64,000 bases of DNA from assembly GCF_002153425.1 (NCBI RefSeq), contig NZ_KZ119600.1, positions 378,835-442,834 on the forward strand. The letters run 5' to 3'. The DNA comes from Litchfieldia alkalitelluris. GTDB taxonomy: Bacteria; Bacillota; Bacilli; Bacillales; Salisediminibacteriaceae. Both the position numbers and the translations under genes were made by a program. Below are positions 9,302-17,379 of the stretch, one piece after another; position 1 is the first letter of the stretch, and the number at the start of each line of letters is the position of its first letter. The notes under the pieces were generated by a model, which worked only from the letters and a program-made list of their open reading frames with translations, searched no databases and was not told the origin of the DNA.

Positions 9302-11048
9302 TGAGGAAATTGGAATGACAGAGTTTAGCGGGAAAAAAAGAGTGTTGTTAATGGGAAATCCTAATGTGGGAAAAAGTGTCATCTTTTCTGCATTAACGAA
9401 TAAAGCAGTAATGACTGCAAACTATGCAGGTACAACAGTCTCAGCATATAAAGGAAACCTAATTGGCGTAGATGATATAGAAGTTATTGATGTGCCTGGT
9501 ATCTATTCCCTTGATGCAACTTCTGAAGCAGAAATGGCTGCAGTAAAAATGTATGAAGAAAAAACAGATTTAGTTGTTTGTGTGCTAGATGCAACGAACC
9601 TCGAGAGAAACTTAAAGCTTGGATTGGAATTAAGGAAGAAGCAATGTCCTGTTATCTATTTATTAAATATGTGTGACATTGCAGAGCGTAAAGGAATTAG
9701 GATCGATAAGAAAAAATTAGAAGAGCGTCTTCAAGCTCCAGTTATTCCAACTGTAGCAGTAAGACGTGCAGGTTTTCAAAGGCTGTTTCTATTAATTAAG
9801 AAGTATTTGAAAGATCCAGGTTCTTATCCATACAGTATAAATGCTAGTTTCACCACATCTATAGAGGAGATCTCTTATATTGCTGAAAGTGTACAGGAAA
9901 GGATAGAACCGCAGCCAAGCAAGATAGACCGATGGGAAAAGTGGACATTACAACCATTAACAGGGGTGCCAATTGCATTAATAGTTGTTATTTTGTCACT
10001 CGGATTTGTTGTTGGAGTTGGAAAAGCTATTCGTGCTGTCCTTCTTCTTCCATTGCTAAATAATTATTACGTTCCATTTGTGGAGAGTTTGGCTGGATTG
10101 CTAGTGAGTGATGAGTCTATGATCTATCAAATTTTAGTAGGAGAATTTGGTGTATTAATCAAAGGGATTGAATGGCCCTTTGCCCTCATCTTACCTTATG
10201 TCATCTTATTTTATATCGTTCTCTCAATATTAGAGGATAGTGGTTATCTGCCTAGATTAGGAGTTTTAATAGATGGCGTGTTTAAGAAAATAGGTTTACA
10301 TGGAGGTAGTGTCATTCCTGTAACAATGGGCTATGGGTGCGCAGTACCTGCAATCATTGGGACAAGAGCTTCTTCAAGTAGAAAAGAGCGTATTATCATC
10401 GCTTCTTTAGTGACCCTTGCAGTTCCTTGTATTGCTCAGACAGGGGCATTTATTGCTTTATTAGGAGATCACTCAATCCTATTATTATTTGCAATATTCC
10501 TTGTATCTTTCTTTATTATGTTTATTAGTGGAACGATCCTTAATAGGAAAATTTCAGGAGTTTTAGAACCGACGTTAATAGAAGTTCCGAACCTTCTAAT
10601 GCCTAGTAAACAAGCCCTTTGGAGAAAAGTATGGATGAGAACGAAACACTTTATGATAGAAGCTGAAATCCCAATGATTATAGGGATTCTTGTTGCTGCA
10701 TTAACAATTGAAACAGGTGTACTAAATTATTTTAGCGTGATACTAGAGCCAGTAGTAGTATCTTGGTTGGGTCTTCCTCCAGAAGCAAGTGTCGCTCTCG
10801 TATTAGGGGTGATCAGAAGGGAGCTTGCCGTTCTCCCACTCCTTGGAATGGACCTTACAGTTAACCAAATGTTTGTTGGAGCTCTTATTGCCTTATTATA
10901 TTTACCTTGTATGAGTGTGTTTTTTGTTTTGATAAAAGAATTTCGAATCCGCATAGCTGCAACGATAACTGCAGCCACAATTATATTAGCGTTTCTAGTC
11001 GGGGGATTAGTCAACCAATTACTTCGTTTATTTGGAGGGCTACTTTAA
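9288..11048 (+). CDS. feoB: FeoB-type ferrous iron transporter, divergent
   Basis: FeoB couples an N-terminal G domain to a membrane channel for Fe2+. The G domain shows GNPNVGKS (G1), DVPGIYSL (G3) and NMCD (G4). The membrane part has two gate regions; the first contains GYGCAVPAI with the conserved Cys and the second is centred on VPCIAQTG. At 586 residues it is shorter than most FeoB proteins, and the gate motifs deviate from the common GFGCNVPA form. Start at 9288 gives an MKCH N-terminus and overlaps feoA; ATG 9315, with GAGGA upstream, is an alternative. The next gene starts within its stop codon (TAATG). Confidence 0.85.
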   Translation: MKCHSEEIGMTEFSGKKRVLLMGNPNVGKSVIFSALTNKAVMTANYAGTTVSAYKGNLIGVDDIEVIDVPGIYSLDATSEAEMAAVKMYEEKTDLVVCVLDATNLERNLKLGLELRKKQCPVIYLLNMCDIAERKGIRIDKKKLEERLQAPVIPTVAVRRAGFQRLFLLIKKYLKDPGSYPYSINASFTTSIEEISYIAESVQERIEPQPSKIDRWEKWTLQPLTGVPIALIVVILSLGFVVGVGKAIRAVLLLPLLNNYYVPFVESLAGLLVSDESMIYQILVGEFGVLIKGIEWPFALILPYVILFYIVLSILEDSGYLPRLGVLIDGVFKKIGLHGGSVIPVTMGYGCAVPAIIGTRASSSRKERIIIASLVTLAVPCIAQTGAFIALLGDHSILLLFAIFLVSFFIMFISGTILNRKISGVLEPTLIEVPNLLMPSKQALWRKVWMRTKHFMIEAEIPMIIGILVAALTIETGVLNYFSVILEPVVVSWLGLPPEASVALVLGVIRRELAVLPLLGMDLTVNQMFVGALIALLYLPCMSVFFVLIKEFRIRIAATITAATIILAFLVGGLVNQLLRLFGGLL

Positions 11049-11620
11049 TGATTCCTTATTGTACGAGAACGTGTGAGAAACTGTTGTGTAAATCAGGTAT
11101 TTGTCAGAGAGTAGCTTCTTTATACTATGACCATGTAATTGAGAAAGAAATCGCCTTGGCTAACATCACATCCGAGGATAAAGTCGTTTGTATTGGTGGA
11201 GGTTCTACTCCATTTACAGCATGCTTAATCGCAGAAAAAACTGGGGCACAAGTGACAGTAATTGATTATGATAAGTGTGTCATGGAAAAGGCTAGAAACT
11301 TTATATTAAAGTGGAATCTTGACACCAAGGTTACATTAGAGTGTGTAGATGGGTTAGTCTATAATGTTAGCAAATATACTGTCGTTCATGTTGCAATGCA
11401 AGTAACTCCCCAAAGGGCAGTCTATCAACGTATGCTACATTCTATGAGTGTTGGTGGGCGGCTTATATTAAGAAGACCTAGAGTGTTTTTATCGCCGTTT
11501 TATGAAGCTCTTCCTGTAGCTGAATATGAAAAGGCATATGAGAACGTTTGGCACCCATTCTCCATGATGAAAGGCTCATGCTTGTTTCTCAAAAATGAAG
11601 TGAGATTAATAGGGGCATGA
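11048..11620 (+). CDS. Nicotianamine-synthase-like methyltransferase-fold protein
   Basis: A 190-residue Rossmann-fold protein. The SAM-binding loop reads VCIGGGSTPFTA (about residues 48-59), followed by an acidic strand end VTVIDYDKC. Further on, VVHVAMQV and GGRLILRRPRVFLSPFYEAL line up with the region of plant nicotianamine synthase and staphylococcal CntL that ends in an LLMLRS...RAFLYP-type segment. Such enzymes transfer aminobutyrate from SAM rather than methyl. A Cys-rich N-terminus (CTRTCEKLLCKSGIC) is unusual. The ATG overlaps the feoB stop, so it belongs to the iron operon. It may make a small metal ligand; an ordinary methyltransferase is the main alternative. Confidence 0.6.
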   Translation: MIPYCTRTCEKLLCKSGICQRVASLYYDHVIEKEIALANITSEDKVVCIGGGSTPFTACLIAEKTGAQVTVIDYDKCVMEKARNFILKWNLDTKVTLECVDGLVYNVSKYTVVHVAMQVTPQRAVYQRMLHSMSVGGRLILRRPRVFLSPFYEALPVAEYEKAYENVWHPFSMMKGSCLFLKNEVRLIGA

Positions 11621-11814
11621 AGATAATCAAATATATATTATATGCTTTGTTGATTGTCCTTGTGGGAGCACTGCTTATTTTTATTGATGACAGTTGGATT
11701 TATTATATAAAAGAAGTGAATCCATTACTTTGTTTTAAAAAAAGAGAGGCTTCTACATATTTAATTCGTTGGGATAAAATTCCTTTCATGAGGAAAAATA
11801 CTGGTAACTATTGA
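11617..11814 (+). CDS. Small single-pass membrane protein
   Basis: A 65-residue protein with one hydrophobic helix at residues 4-24, then a soluble tail containing LLCFKKREAS and a basic C-terminus. I do not recognise a family. The ATG overlaps the stop of the preceding gene (ATGA) and the next gene starts 26 bp later, so it is co-translated within the feo-bps operon. It could anchor or assist one of the neighbouring enzymes, but nothing in the sequence shows this. Confidence 0.65.
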   Translation: MKIIKYILYALLIVLVGALLIFIDDSWIYYIKEVNPLLCFKKREASTYLIRWDKIPFMRKNTGNY

Positions 11815-11839
11815 AAAAAGTTACTGGAGGTAACATATC

Positions 11840-12934
11840 ATGCCTGCAATTGTATCCGTCAGCACAGAAATACCACCGTATACAATAGATCAAAAAGACA
11901 CAGAAAATGTCGTTAGGGAACTCTTTAAAGAACCTTTCCAAGATATTGATAGGCTCTTAAAAATATTTGATAATGGTCAAATTGAAAAGAGAAATTTCGT
12001 CGTACCTAAGGAATGGTTTGAACAGGACCATTCCTTTAAAGAGAAAAATGACCTCTATATACAAGAGTCGGTGAACTTAGGAGTAGAAGCAGTTCAGACT
12101 TGTTTAGGTAATAAAGAATTTTTACAGAAAATGCTTGATCCAGCTGATATTGACGCGATTTTTTATATATCAAGTTCTGGACTTTCAACTCCTACCGTCG
12201 ATGCCAAAATAATGAATGTTCTTCCATTCTCGCCAAACACAAAGCGCATTCCAATATGGGGGCTTGGTTGTGCTGGGGGAGGGGCGGGAATTGCGAGAGC
12301 TTATGAATACTGTATGGCATATCCAAATGCTAAGGTGTTAGTCTTGTGCAGTGAACTCTGTAGTCTCACCTTTCAGCGGAATGACGTTAGAAAAAGCAAT
12401 TTAGTTGGAACCTCCTTATTTGCTGATGGGGTTGCTTGTGCGCTAGTAGTTGGTGATGATGTACTGAAAAAGGACTCTCTTGCAAAAGGGGCGCTTCCAT
12501 TTATAAAAGGGGTTCAATCAACGCTCATGCCGCAATCGGAGGATGTCATGGGGTGGGACGTTACAAATGAAGGTCTTCAAGTCATCTTCTCACGGGATAT
12601 TCCAAACGTCATTAAAGAATGGTTGAAACCTAATGTGGAGCAATTCTTAGAGAAACAGGGTATAGAGTTAAGAGATATTAAACATTTTGTTGCACACCCT
12701 GGTGGAAAAAAAGTGTTGGAAGCATATGAACAAGCTTTGGATTTCACACCTGAGATGACAGATATTCCCCGTCAAGTTTTAAAAGAAAATGGAAATATGT
12801 CTTCCCCAACAGTCCTGTATGTGCTAAAAAAATTCATGGAATCAGCACCTGAGGATGGGGATATTGGTTTAATGACAACACTAGGACCAGGCTTTAGCTC
12901 CGAATTAATACAGTTAAAGTGGAGGGAAGTGTGA
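11840..12934 (+). CDS. bpsA: Type III polyketide synthase
   Basis: A chalcone/stilbene-synthase-type condensing enzyme of 364 residues. The catalytic triad is visible: Cys in LGCAGGGAG (C144), His in VAHPGG (H286) and Asn in NGNMSSP (N319). In B. subtilis, BpsA extends fatty acyl-CoA with malonyl-CoA to alkylpyrones and alkylresorcinols, and BpsB methylates them; the same gene pair occurs here. A CTGGAGG ribosome binding site precedes the ATG. The pair lies at the end of a Fur-controlled operon, not at the B. subtilis location, which suggests that iron limitation triggers synthesis of these membrane lipids. Confidence 0.88.
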   Translation: MPAIVSVSTEIPPYTIDQKDTENVVRELFKEPFQDIDRLLKIFDNGQIEKRNFVVPKEWFEQDHSFKEKNDLYIQESVNLGVEAVQTCLGNKEFLQKMLDPADIDAIFYISSSGLSTPTVDAKIMNVLPFSPNTKRIPIWGLGCAGGGAGIARAYEYCMAYPNAKVLVLCSELCSLTFQRNDVRKSNLVGTSLFADGVACALVVGDDVLKKDSLAKGALPFIKGVQSTLMPQSEDVMGWDVTNEGLQVIFSRDIPNVIKEWLKPNVEQFLEKQGIELRDIKHFVAHPGGKKVLEAYEQALDFTPEMTDIPRQVLKENGNMSSPTVLYVLKKFMESAPEDGDIGLMTTLGPGFSSELIQLKWREV

Positions 12935-13458
12935 TGTTCATATTTTGGGTAGTCATTGTGCTGATTATTGTACAAAGGGGATTTGAATTATGGATAGCAA
13001 AACGTAATGAAAGATGGATGAAGGGGCGAGGAGCTGTGGAGTTTGGGCAAGATCATTATAAGTGGATTGTCCTCATGCATGGCGGCTTTTTTCTATTTCT
13101 TATAGGAGAAGTAGTGATAACAGGGGGAGAATTAATCCCCCGGTGGCCCGTCATTATAAGTTTATTTTTAACAGCGCAGGTGGGACGAATATGGGCGTTG
13201 ACCTCCCTCGGGCGATATTGGAACACGAAAATCATTGTATTGCCTGGTGAAAAACTAGTGAGGAAAGGTCCATATCAATGGGTGAATCATCCAAACTATT
13301 GGATCGTGGCAATTGAATTACTAACTCTCCCTATTCTGTTTCAAGCATGGATCACTGCTGTAGTCTTTACTGTTCTTAATGGGTCTATATTATTGCTTGT
13401 AAGAATTCCGAAAGAAGAGGAAGCATTAAAGTGGCTAACAAATCAAGAGATTGAGTAA
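12934..13458 (+). CDS. bpsB: Isoprenylcysteine carboxyl methyltransferase-like enzyme
   Basis: A 174-residue integral membrane methyltransferase of the ICMT family. The C-terminal motif GPYQWVNHPNYW matches the family's RHP-NY cofactor site, and the preceding helices fit a four-to-five-pass protein. In B. subtilis the homologue O-methylates alkylpyrones made by BpsA. The ATG at 12934 overlaps the bpsA stop (TGATG), with GGAGGGAAG upstream; a GTG at 12919 lies inside that site and is less likely. It is the last gene of the operon. Confidence 0.87.
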   Translation: MFIFWVVIVLIIVQRGFELWIAKRNERWMKGRGAVEFGQDHYKWIVLMHGGFFLFLIGEVVITGGELIPRWPVIISLFLTAQVGRIWALTSLGRYWNTKIIVLPGEKLVRKGPYQWVNHPNYWIVAIELLTLPILFQAWITAVVFTVLNGSILLLVRIPKEEEALKWLTNQEIE

Positions 13459-13540
13459 AAAAGAAGTAGGAGTTCCTCGATATAATAACGGGTTTACTTT
13501 ATATGATATGGTCAAACCGGACTGTAGCAAGCATTATTAT

Positions 13541-13624
13541 GATAAAAAACAAGACAAATTCACTATGTGAAAAAGTCTCGTTTTGTATAATTTTTAGTTT
13601 TCTCACGCTAAACGGAACTACTTA
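13541..13624. repeat. Dispersed hairpin repeat, copy 1
   Basis: The segment from GATAAAAAACAAGACAAAT to AACTACTTA matches 41677-41759 over about 84 bp with few differences. Its core pairs ACAAGAC with GTCTCGT. It follows bpsB and faces a convergent gene, so it may serve as a bidirectional terminator. The short frames in it have no ribosome binding site. Confidence 0.75.
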
Positions 13625-13667
13625 TCAATATAGATTTAGCTTTGATAATGGGAGACCGTTGCTCCGC

Positions 13668-13985
13668 TTAATGAAAGAAATATGGGAAGGAAAAGCTAAC
13701 TAGCAGGTAAATTCCAGATCCTAAAAGAATAGGATTAAAGATAATTCCGAGTGCTTCATGCTTAAATGTGTGAGAGCTATCATTGAATGTCTTTTCTTCC
13801 ATGTCAACTTGCCAGGAAGCAGCGTCTCCCTGTAATGAAAAAAAGAAAATGATACCGAAAGCAACAATACTAATTGTTGTGGCAAGGTCTGTCCAATGGT
13901 ACAAAGGAATTGTGCTACTTATGAACAGGACGAGCCCATGTAAAACGACCATCGTTAGTAGAAAAAAAACAATTTTAGCCTTCAT
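13668..13985 (-). CDS. Small membrane protein, unknown function
   Basis: A 105-residue protein with three hydrophobic helices (about residues 4-24, 34-52 and 83-101) and a polar loop between the second and third. The family is not recognised. The start at 13985 has AAAGGGAGG eight bases upstream on the minus strand and is preferred to an ATG 24 bp further upstream. It converges on the bps operon. Confidence 0.65.
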   Translation of the reverse strand: MKAKIVFFLLTMVVLHGLVLFISSTIPLYHWTDLATTISIVAFGIIFFFSLQGDAASWQVDMEEKTFNDSSHTFKHEALGIIFNPILLGSGIYLLVSFSFPYFFH

Positions 13986-14118
13986 CCTTACTTCCTCCCT
14001 TTCATTCATGTTAAAATCATAAAACGTAAGTATCTATCAAAAGATATTATTGTATATTTTACCACAATATCACATATGAGGAAGCGAGATTTCCAAAAAA
14101 AACAGGTTGGTAGAGGTC

Positions 14119-14200
14119 CTAGCCGCTCACAGCAAAGTAGACACTACGTTGACTGAGCAGATATCGTAGTTTACTATGTGGTAAAAGCGAGCGGACTGTA
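14119..14200 (+). repeat. Structured Bacillus repeat, partial copy
   Basis: AGCCGCTCACAGCAAAGTAG, then ACACTACG, TGAGCAGATATCG and AAAAGCGAGCGGACTG resemble positions 35896-35980 block by block. It is a 3'-part copy of the dispersed repeat that also occurs three times in the purine operon region, and it lies 60 bp upstream of yebG. Confidence 0.65.
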
Positions 14201-14262
14201 ACAATTACCACTACTAGTTAAGTCTTTTCATGGTAGCATAAAGTAAGGGAGTGAGCTTAAGT

Positions 14263-14463
14263 ATGTCGAAGAAAAGAGCAAAACAGAAATTCTACGTAGA
14301 AGATGGAGAAACAATCGATGACTGCCTTAACCGTATGAGAGCAGAAGGATATGTACCTGTGCGGAGGATGGAGGAGCCGATTTTAAAAGAAGTGAAAAAA
14401 AACGGTAAAACAGAGGTGGAAGTTGCAAAACAACAAATTGTTTTTGAAGGAAAGCTTTTATAA
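14263..14463 (+). CDS. yebG: NETI-motif protein
   Basis: A 66-residue basic protein matching the small NETI-type proteins of bacilli: residues GETIDDCLNRMRAEGYVPVRR, with an invariant-looking C-terminal half. The function is unknown. The ATG at 14263 has AAGGGAGTGAG upstream; a GTG at 14251 overlaps this site. yebG also lies between pbuG and purE in B. subtilis, which supports the call. Here about 9 kb of extra genes separates it from purE. Confidence 0.82.
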   Translation: MSKKRAKQKFYVEDGETIDDCLNRMRAEGYVPVRRMEEPILKEVKKNGKTEVEVAKQQIVFEGKLL

Positions 14464-14487
14464 AGAAGTTTGGATATAAGTTAGGGT

Positions 14488-14534
14488 GACTAAGACGCGA
14501 AGGAACATGAATAGCAGCGCTTCGCGTTCTAGTC
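14488..14534. other. Imperfect inverted repeat in a 365-bp gap
   Basis: GACTAAGACGCGAAG and CTTCGCGTTCTAGTC are inverted copies with two mismatches. It follows yebG by 25 bp but has no T-run, so a terminator role is uncertain. Between 14535 and 14828 I see only A/T-rich DNA. Confidence 0.5.
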
Positions 14535-14828
14535 GAAGCGAATAAGAAACGAAGGAGAATCCCCACTTTTGTTTGTCTACATGCAACGGATGCTATTGCC
14601 ACATTAACAACCTCAAAAAAACATTTACTATATCATCTTCCCCATTAATAAATGACTTTTCTAACGATTAGGTGTTTAATAAAATGTTAAAATTTGAAAT
14701 AATAGACTAATAAATAATAGGAAAAGTATGAATCGGTATGTGTATTACTAAATATTTGAGAAGAAAAAGTTGATTAACCCCCTCACCCTGTACTGTTGAA
14801 ATAAATTGATATATGGGAGAAACCAAAC

Positions 14829-15533
14829 ATGGAAAAAATAATGATCGTTGAAGATGACATTAAGATTGCTAATTACTTAAGGTCCTATATTGAAAAATAC
14901 GGGTATGAAGTGGTCATTGCTAAAGAATTTGATAAGATCATGGATACATTTCAAAGGGAGATACCCAGACTTGTACTACTCGATATCAATTTGCCTAGTT
15001 TTGACGGTTATTACTGGTGCAGGCAGATTCGAAAAGAGTCCATCTGCCCAGTTATTTTTATATCGGCCCGTACAGGTGAAATGGACCAAGTTAGGGCACT
15101 TGAAAATGGTGGAGATGATTTTATTACGAAGCCTTTCCATCCTGACATAGTCATTGCGAAAATCCGAAGTCAGCTGCGTCGTGCATATGGGGAATATGCA
15201 GTGAAGTCCGAAGAAAGGATATTAATACAAGACGGATTACAATGTTATCCGGAGAGGTTAGAGCTACGTTTTGAAAACAATGTAACTACTTTAACAAAAA
15301 AAGAAGCGGACCTTATCGAAATATTGATGGAGCGGTATCCACGAGTTGCTGGGAGACAAGATTTGTTAGCCAAGCTATGGGATGATCAAGTATATGTCGA
15401 TGAGAATACATTAAATGTTAATATAACTCGTGTTCGGAAAAAGTTTCAAGAGTTAGGGATTGAGGGTGCGGTGGAGACAGTGAGAGGTGCAGGATATCGC
15501 TTGTGTGTTACATGGAATGAGGAAAAGCAATGA
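14829..15533 (+). CDS. OmpR-family response regulator (BceR-like)
   Basis: A 234-residue regulator with an N-terminal receiver domain and a C-terminal winged helix. Acidic residues EDD lie at the start, the phospho-acceptor Asp in LLDINLP near residue 52, and Lys in FITKPF near residue 101. The C-terminal half ends in the typical VRGAGYRL. Followed by an intramembrane-sensing kinase and a BceAB-type transporter, so it very probably activates the transporter genes in response to cell-wall-active peptides. The stop overlaps the kinase start. Confidence 0.9.
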   Translation: MEKIMIVEDDIKIANYLRSYIEKYGYEVVIAKEFDKIMDTFQREIPRLVLLDINLPSFDGYYWCRQIRKESICPVIFISARTGEMDQVRALENGGDDFITKPFHPDIVIAKIRSQLRRAYGEYAVKSEERILIQDGLQCYPERLELRFENNVTTLTKKEADLIEILMERYPRVAGRQDLLAKLWDDQVYVDENTLNVNITRVRKKFQELGIEGAVETVRGAGYRLCVTWNEEKQ

Positions 15534-16531
15534 AACTTTTTATTCGTGATCATTTGTTATACATTGTTTTCCAACTTATCATAAGTCTTTTAGTACCGAT
15601 TCTCTTTTGGTTGGATGGTTATCGGGGGATTGGTGTAAGTTTGTATGCCATTTTTTTATCACTGGTATTATTTTCGGTATTTCTTATTTACCGTTATATT
15701 ACAAGAAAGAATTTTTACCAAAAGCTTCAGAATCCAATGGAAAACTTGGATAGTTCTCTTGAAACTACCGAAGGAGCGCCAATATCTGGTGCACTCGATC
15801 AATTACTTAGGAAACAATATCGGTTATATCAGACAGAACTTCTACAAGGGGAAGAAAGACAGGGGGAACATTTATTATTTATGGATCGATGGGTCCATCA
15901 GATGAAGACGCCCCTTTCAGTGATTGAATTAACGGCACAAACGCTTGATGAGCCAGAGTCATCTAGTATTCGTGAGGAAACAGAGCGAATGCGGAATGGT
16001 TTGAATACCGTCCTTTATATGGCAAGACTTAGGACTGTTGAAGAAGATTTTCACATTAAGCAGGTAAAGTTAGCCAAGCTGATACATGAAGTGAATAAAG
16101 AAAACAAAAGATTTTATATCCGTCATGAAGTGTATCCACAATTCAAGGAGGAGAGGCCCGGGATCACGGTGGAGACTGATGAAAAGTGGCTTTTTTTCCT
16201 TATTACACAATTGGTACATAATGCTGTGAAATACTCTGTCGGAAAAAAGAACTACCTTGTCATATCCATTTATGAAAGGGATAGGGAAGCAGTACTTGAA
16301 GTGAGAGACTTTGGAGTTGGTATCCCCGTTGTCGATCAAAAACGTATTTTTAACAAATTTTATACCGGAGAAAATGGTCGGAAGTACCGGGAATCAACAG
16401 GGATGGGGCTTTATTTAGTGAAAGAAGTTGCTGAAAAGTTGGAGCACCGCATTGAATTGGAATCAGAGGTCGGAGAAGGAACAACTATCCGGCTTATTTT
16501 TTCCGAAACTCAAAACCTTACATCGATGTAA
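15530..16531 (+). CDS. Sensor histidine kinase, intramembrane-sensing BceS type
   Basis: A 333-residue kinase with two closely spaced transmembrane helices (residues 10-30 and 36-55) and almost no extracellular loop, the mark of intramembrane-sensing kinases. The H-box is WVHQMKTPLSVIEL, the N-box LVHNAVKYS, followed by VRDFGVGIP and STGMGLYLVKEV. These kinases sense flux through a partner Bce-type ABC transporter, which is encoded downstream. It overlaps the regulator gene by ATGA. Confidence 0.9.
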   Translation: MKLFIRDHLLYIVFQLIISLLVPILFWLDGYRGIGVSLYAIFLSLVLFSVFLIYRYITRKNFYQKLQNPMENLDSSLETTEGAPISGALDQLLRKQYRLYQTELLQGEERQGEHLLFMDRWVHQMKTPLSVIELTAQTLDEPESSSIREETERMRNGLNTVLYMARLRTVEEDFHIKQVKLAKLIHEVNKENKRFYIRHEVYPQFKEERPGITVETDEKWLFFLITQLVHNAVKYSVGKKNYLVISIYERDREAVLEVRDFGVGIPVVDQKRIFNKFYTGENGRKYRESTGMGLYLVKEVAEKLEHRIELESEVGEGTTIRLIFSETQNLTSM

Positions 16532-16614
16532 GGTTTGTGAAAGCATAATCGATAGTTTAATGCTCAATGCTCGGGCTATACTTCTTATCAGAAGGCTTTG
16601 AGAGGAGAATGATT

Positions 16615-17379
16615 ATGCTAAAAATTAAAAAAGTAAGTAAGGTTTACGAAGGGAAAGTAGCTTATCGTGCCCTGACAGATATTGATTTAGAAATAGAAAA
16701 AGGTGAGTTTGTCGCGATCATGGGTCCATCTGGAAGTGGGAAAACGACGTTACTAAATATTATTTCCACTAATGATGTACCTACTACAGGAGAAATTAGT
16801 ATTGAAGGGAATAATCCACATACACTGAAGAAAAATGATTTAGCTAAATTTCGTAGAAACGAATTAGGATTTATCTTTCAGGATTTTAATTTACTTCACA
16901 CATTAACGGTTGAAGAAAATATCGTTTTGCCACTCACGTTAGACGGTACTCGTGTAAGAGTAATGAAAGAAAAGGCACAGGAAATTGCTAAGAGTCTAGG
17001 GATTTCATCTATTATGAATAAACGTACGTATGAAATATCTGGAGGGCAGGCGCAGCGGGTAGCTATTGCGAGAGCGATGATTCATGAGCCAAAACTATTG
17101 TTAGCCGATGAGCCTACAGGGAATCTTGATTCGAAAGCTTCAAAAGATGTTATGAAAATGCTCGTTTCCATCAATGAAAAGGAAAAAACAAGTTTGTTAA
17201 TGGTCACACATGACCCACAGGCAGCAAGCTATTCAGACAGAGTCGTTTTTATTCGAGATGGTAAGCTTCATTCTGAAATTAACCGTGGGGAAAGCAGACA
17301 AGCATTTTTCCAAAAAATCATTGACATGCTTTCGTTGATGGGAGGAGATGGCAATGACTTTTCGTCAATTCGCGTTTAA
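16615..17379 (+). CDS. ABC transporter ATPase, BceA type
   Basis: A 254-residue ATPase with Walker A GPSGSGKT, Q-loop FQDFNLL, signature SGGQAQRVAIARA, Walker B LLLADEPTGNLD and the switch His in MVTHD. Start at the ATG at 16615 places the AGAGGAGA site at the right distance; the ATG at 16609 touches that site. It overlaps the permease start by 26 nt. Together with the kinase and regulator it forms a Bce-like detoxification module against antimicrobial peptides that bind undecaprenyl pyrophosphate carriers. Confidence 0.92.
   Translation: MLKIKKVSKVYEGKVAYRALTDIDLEIEKGEFVAIMGPSGSGKTTLLNIISTNDVPTTGEISIEGNNPHTLKKNDLAKFRRNELGFIFQDFNLLHTLTVEENIVLPLTLDGTRVRVMKEKAQEIAKSLGISSIMNKRTYEISGGQAQRVAIARAMIHEPKLLLADEPTGNLDSKASKDVMKMLVSINEKEKTSLLMVTHDPQAASYSDRVVFIRDGKLHSEINRGESRQAFFQKIIDMLSLMGGDGNDFSSIRV

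Noticed and set aside
13503-13703. 66-codon frame after bpsB
   Set aside because: It runs through the dispersed hairpin repeat and overlaps the convergent membrane protein gene; no start signal.
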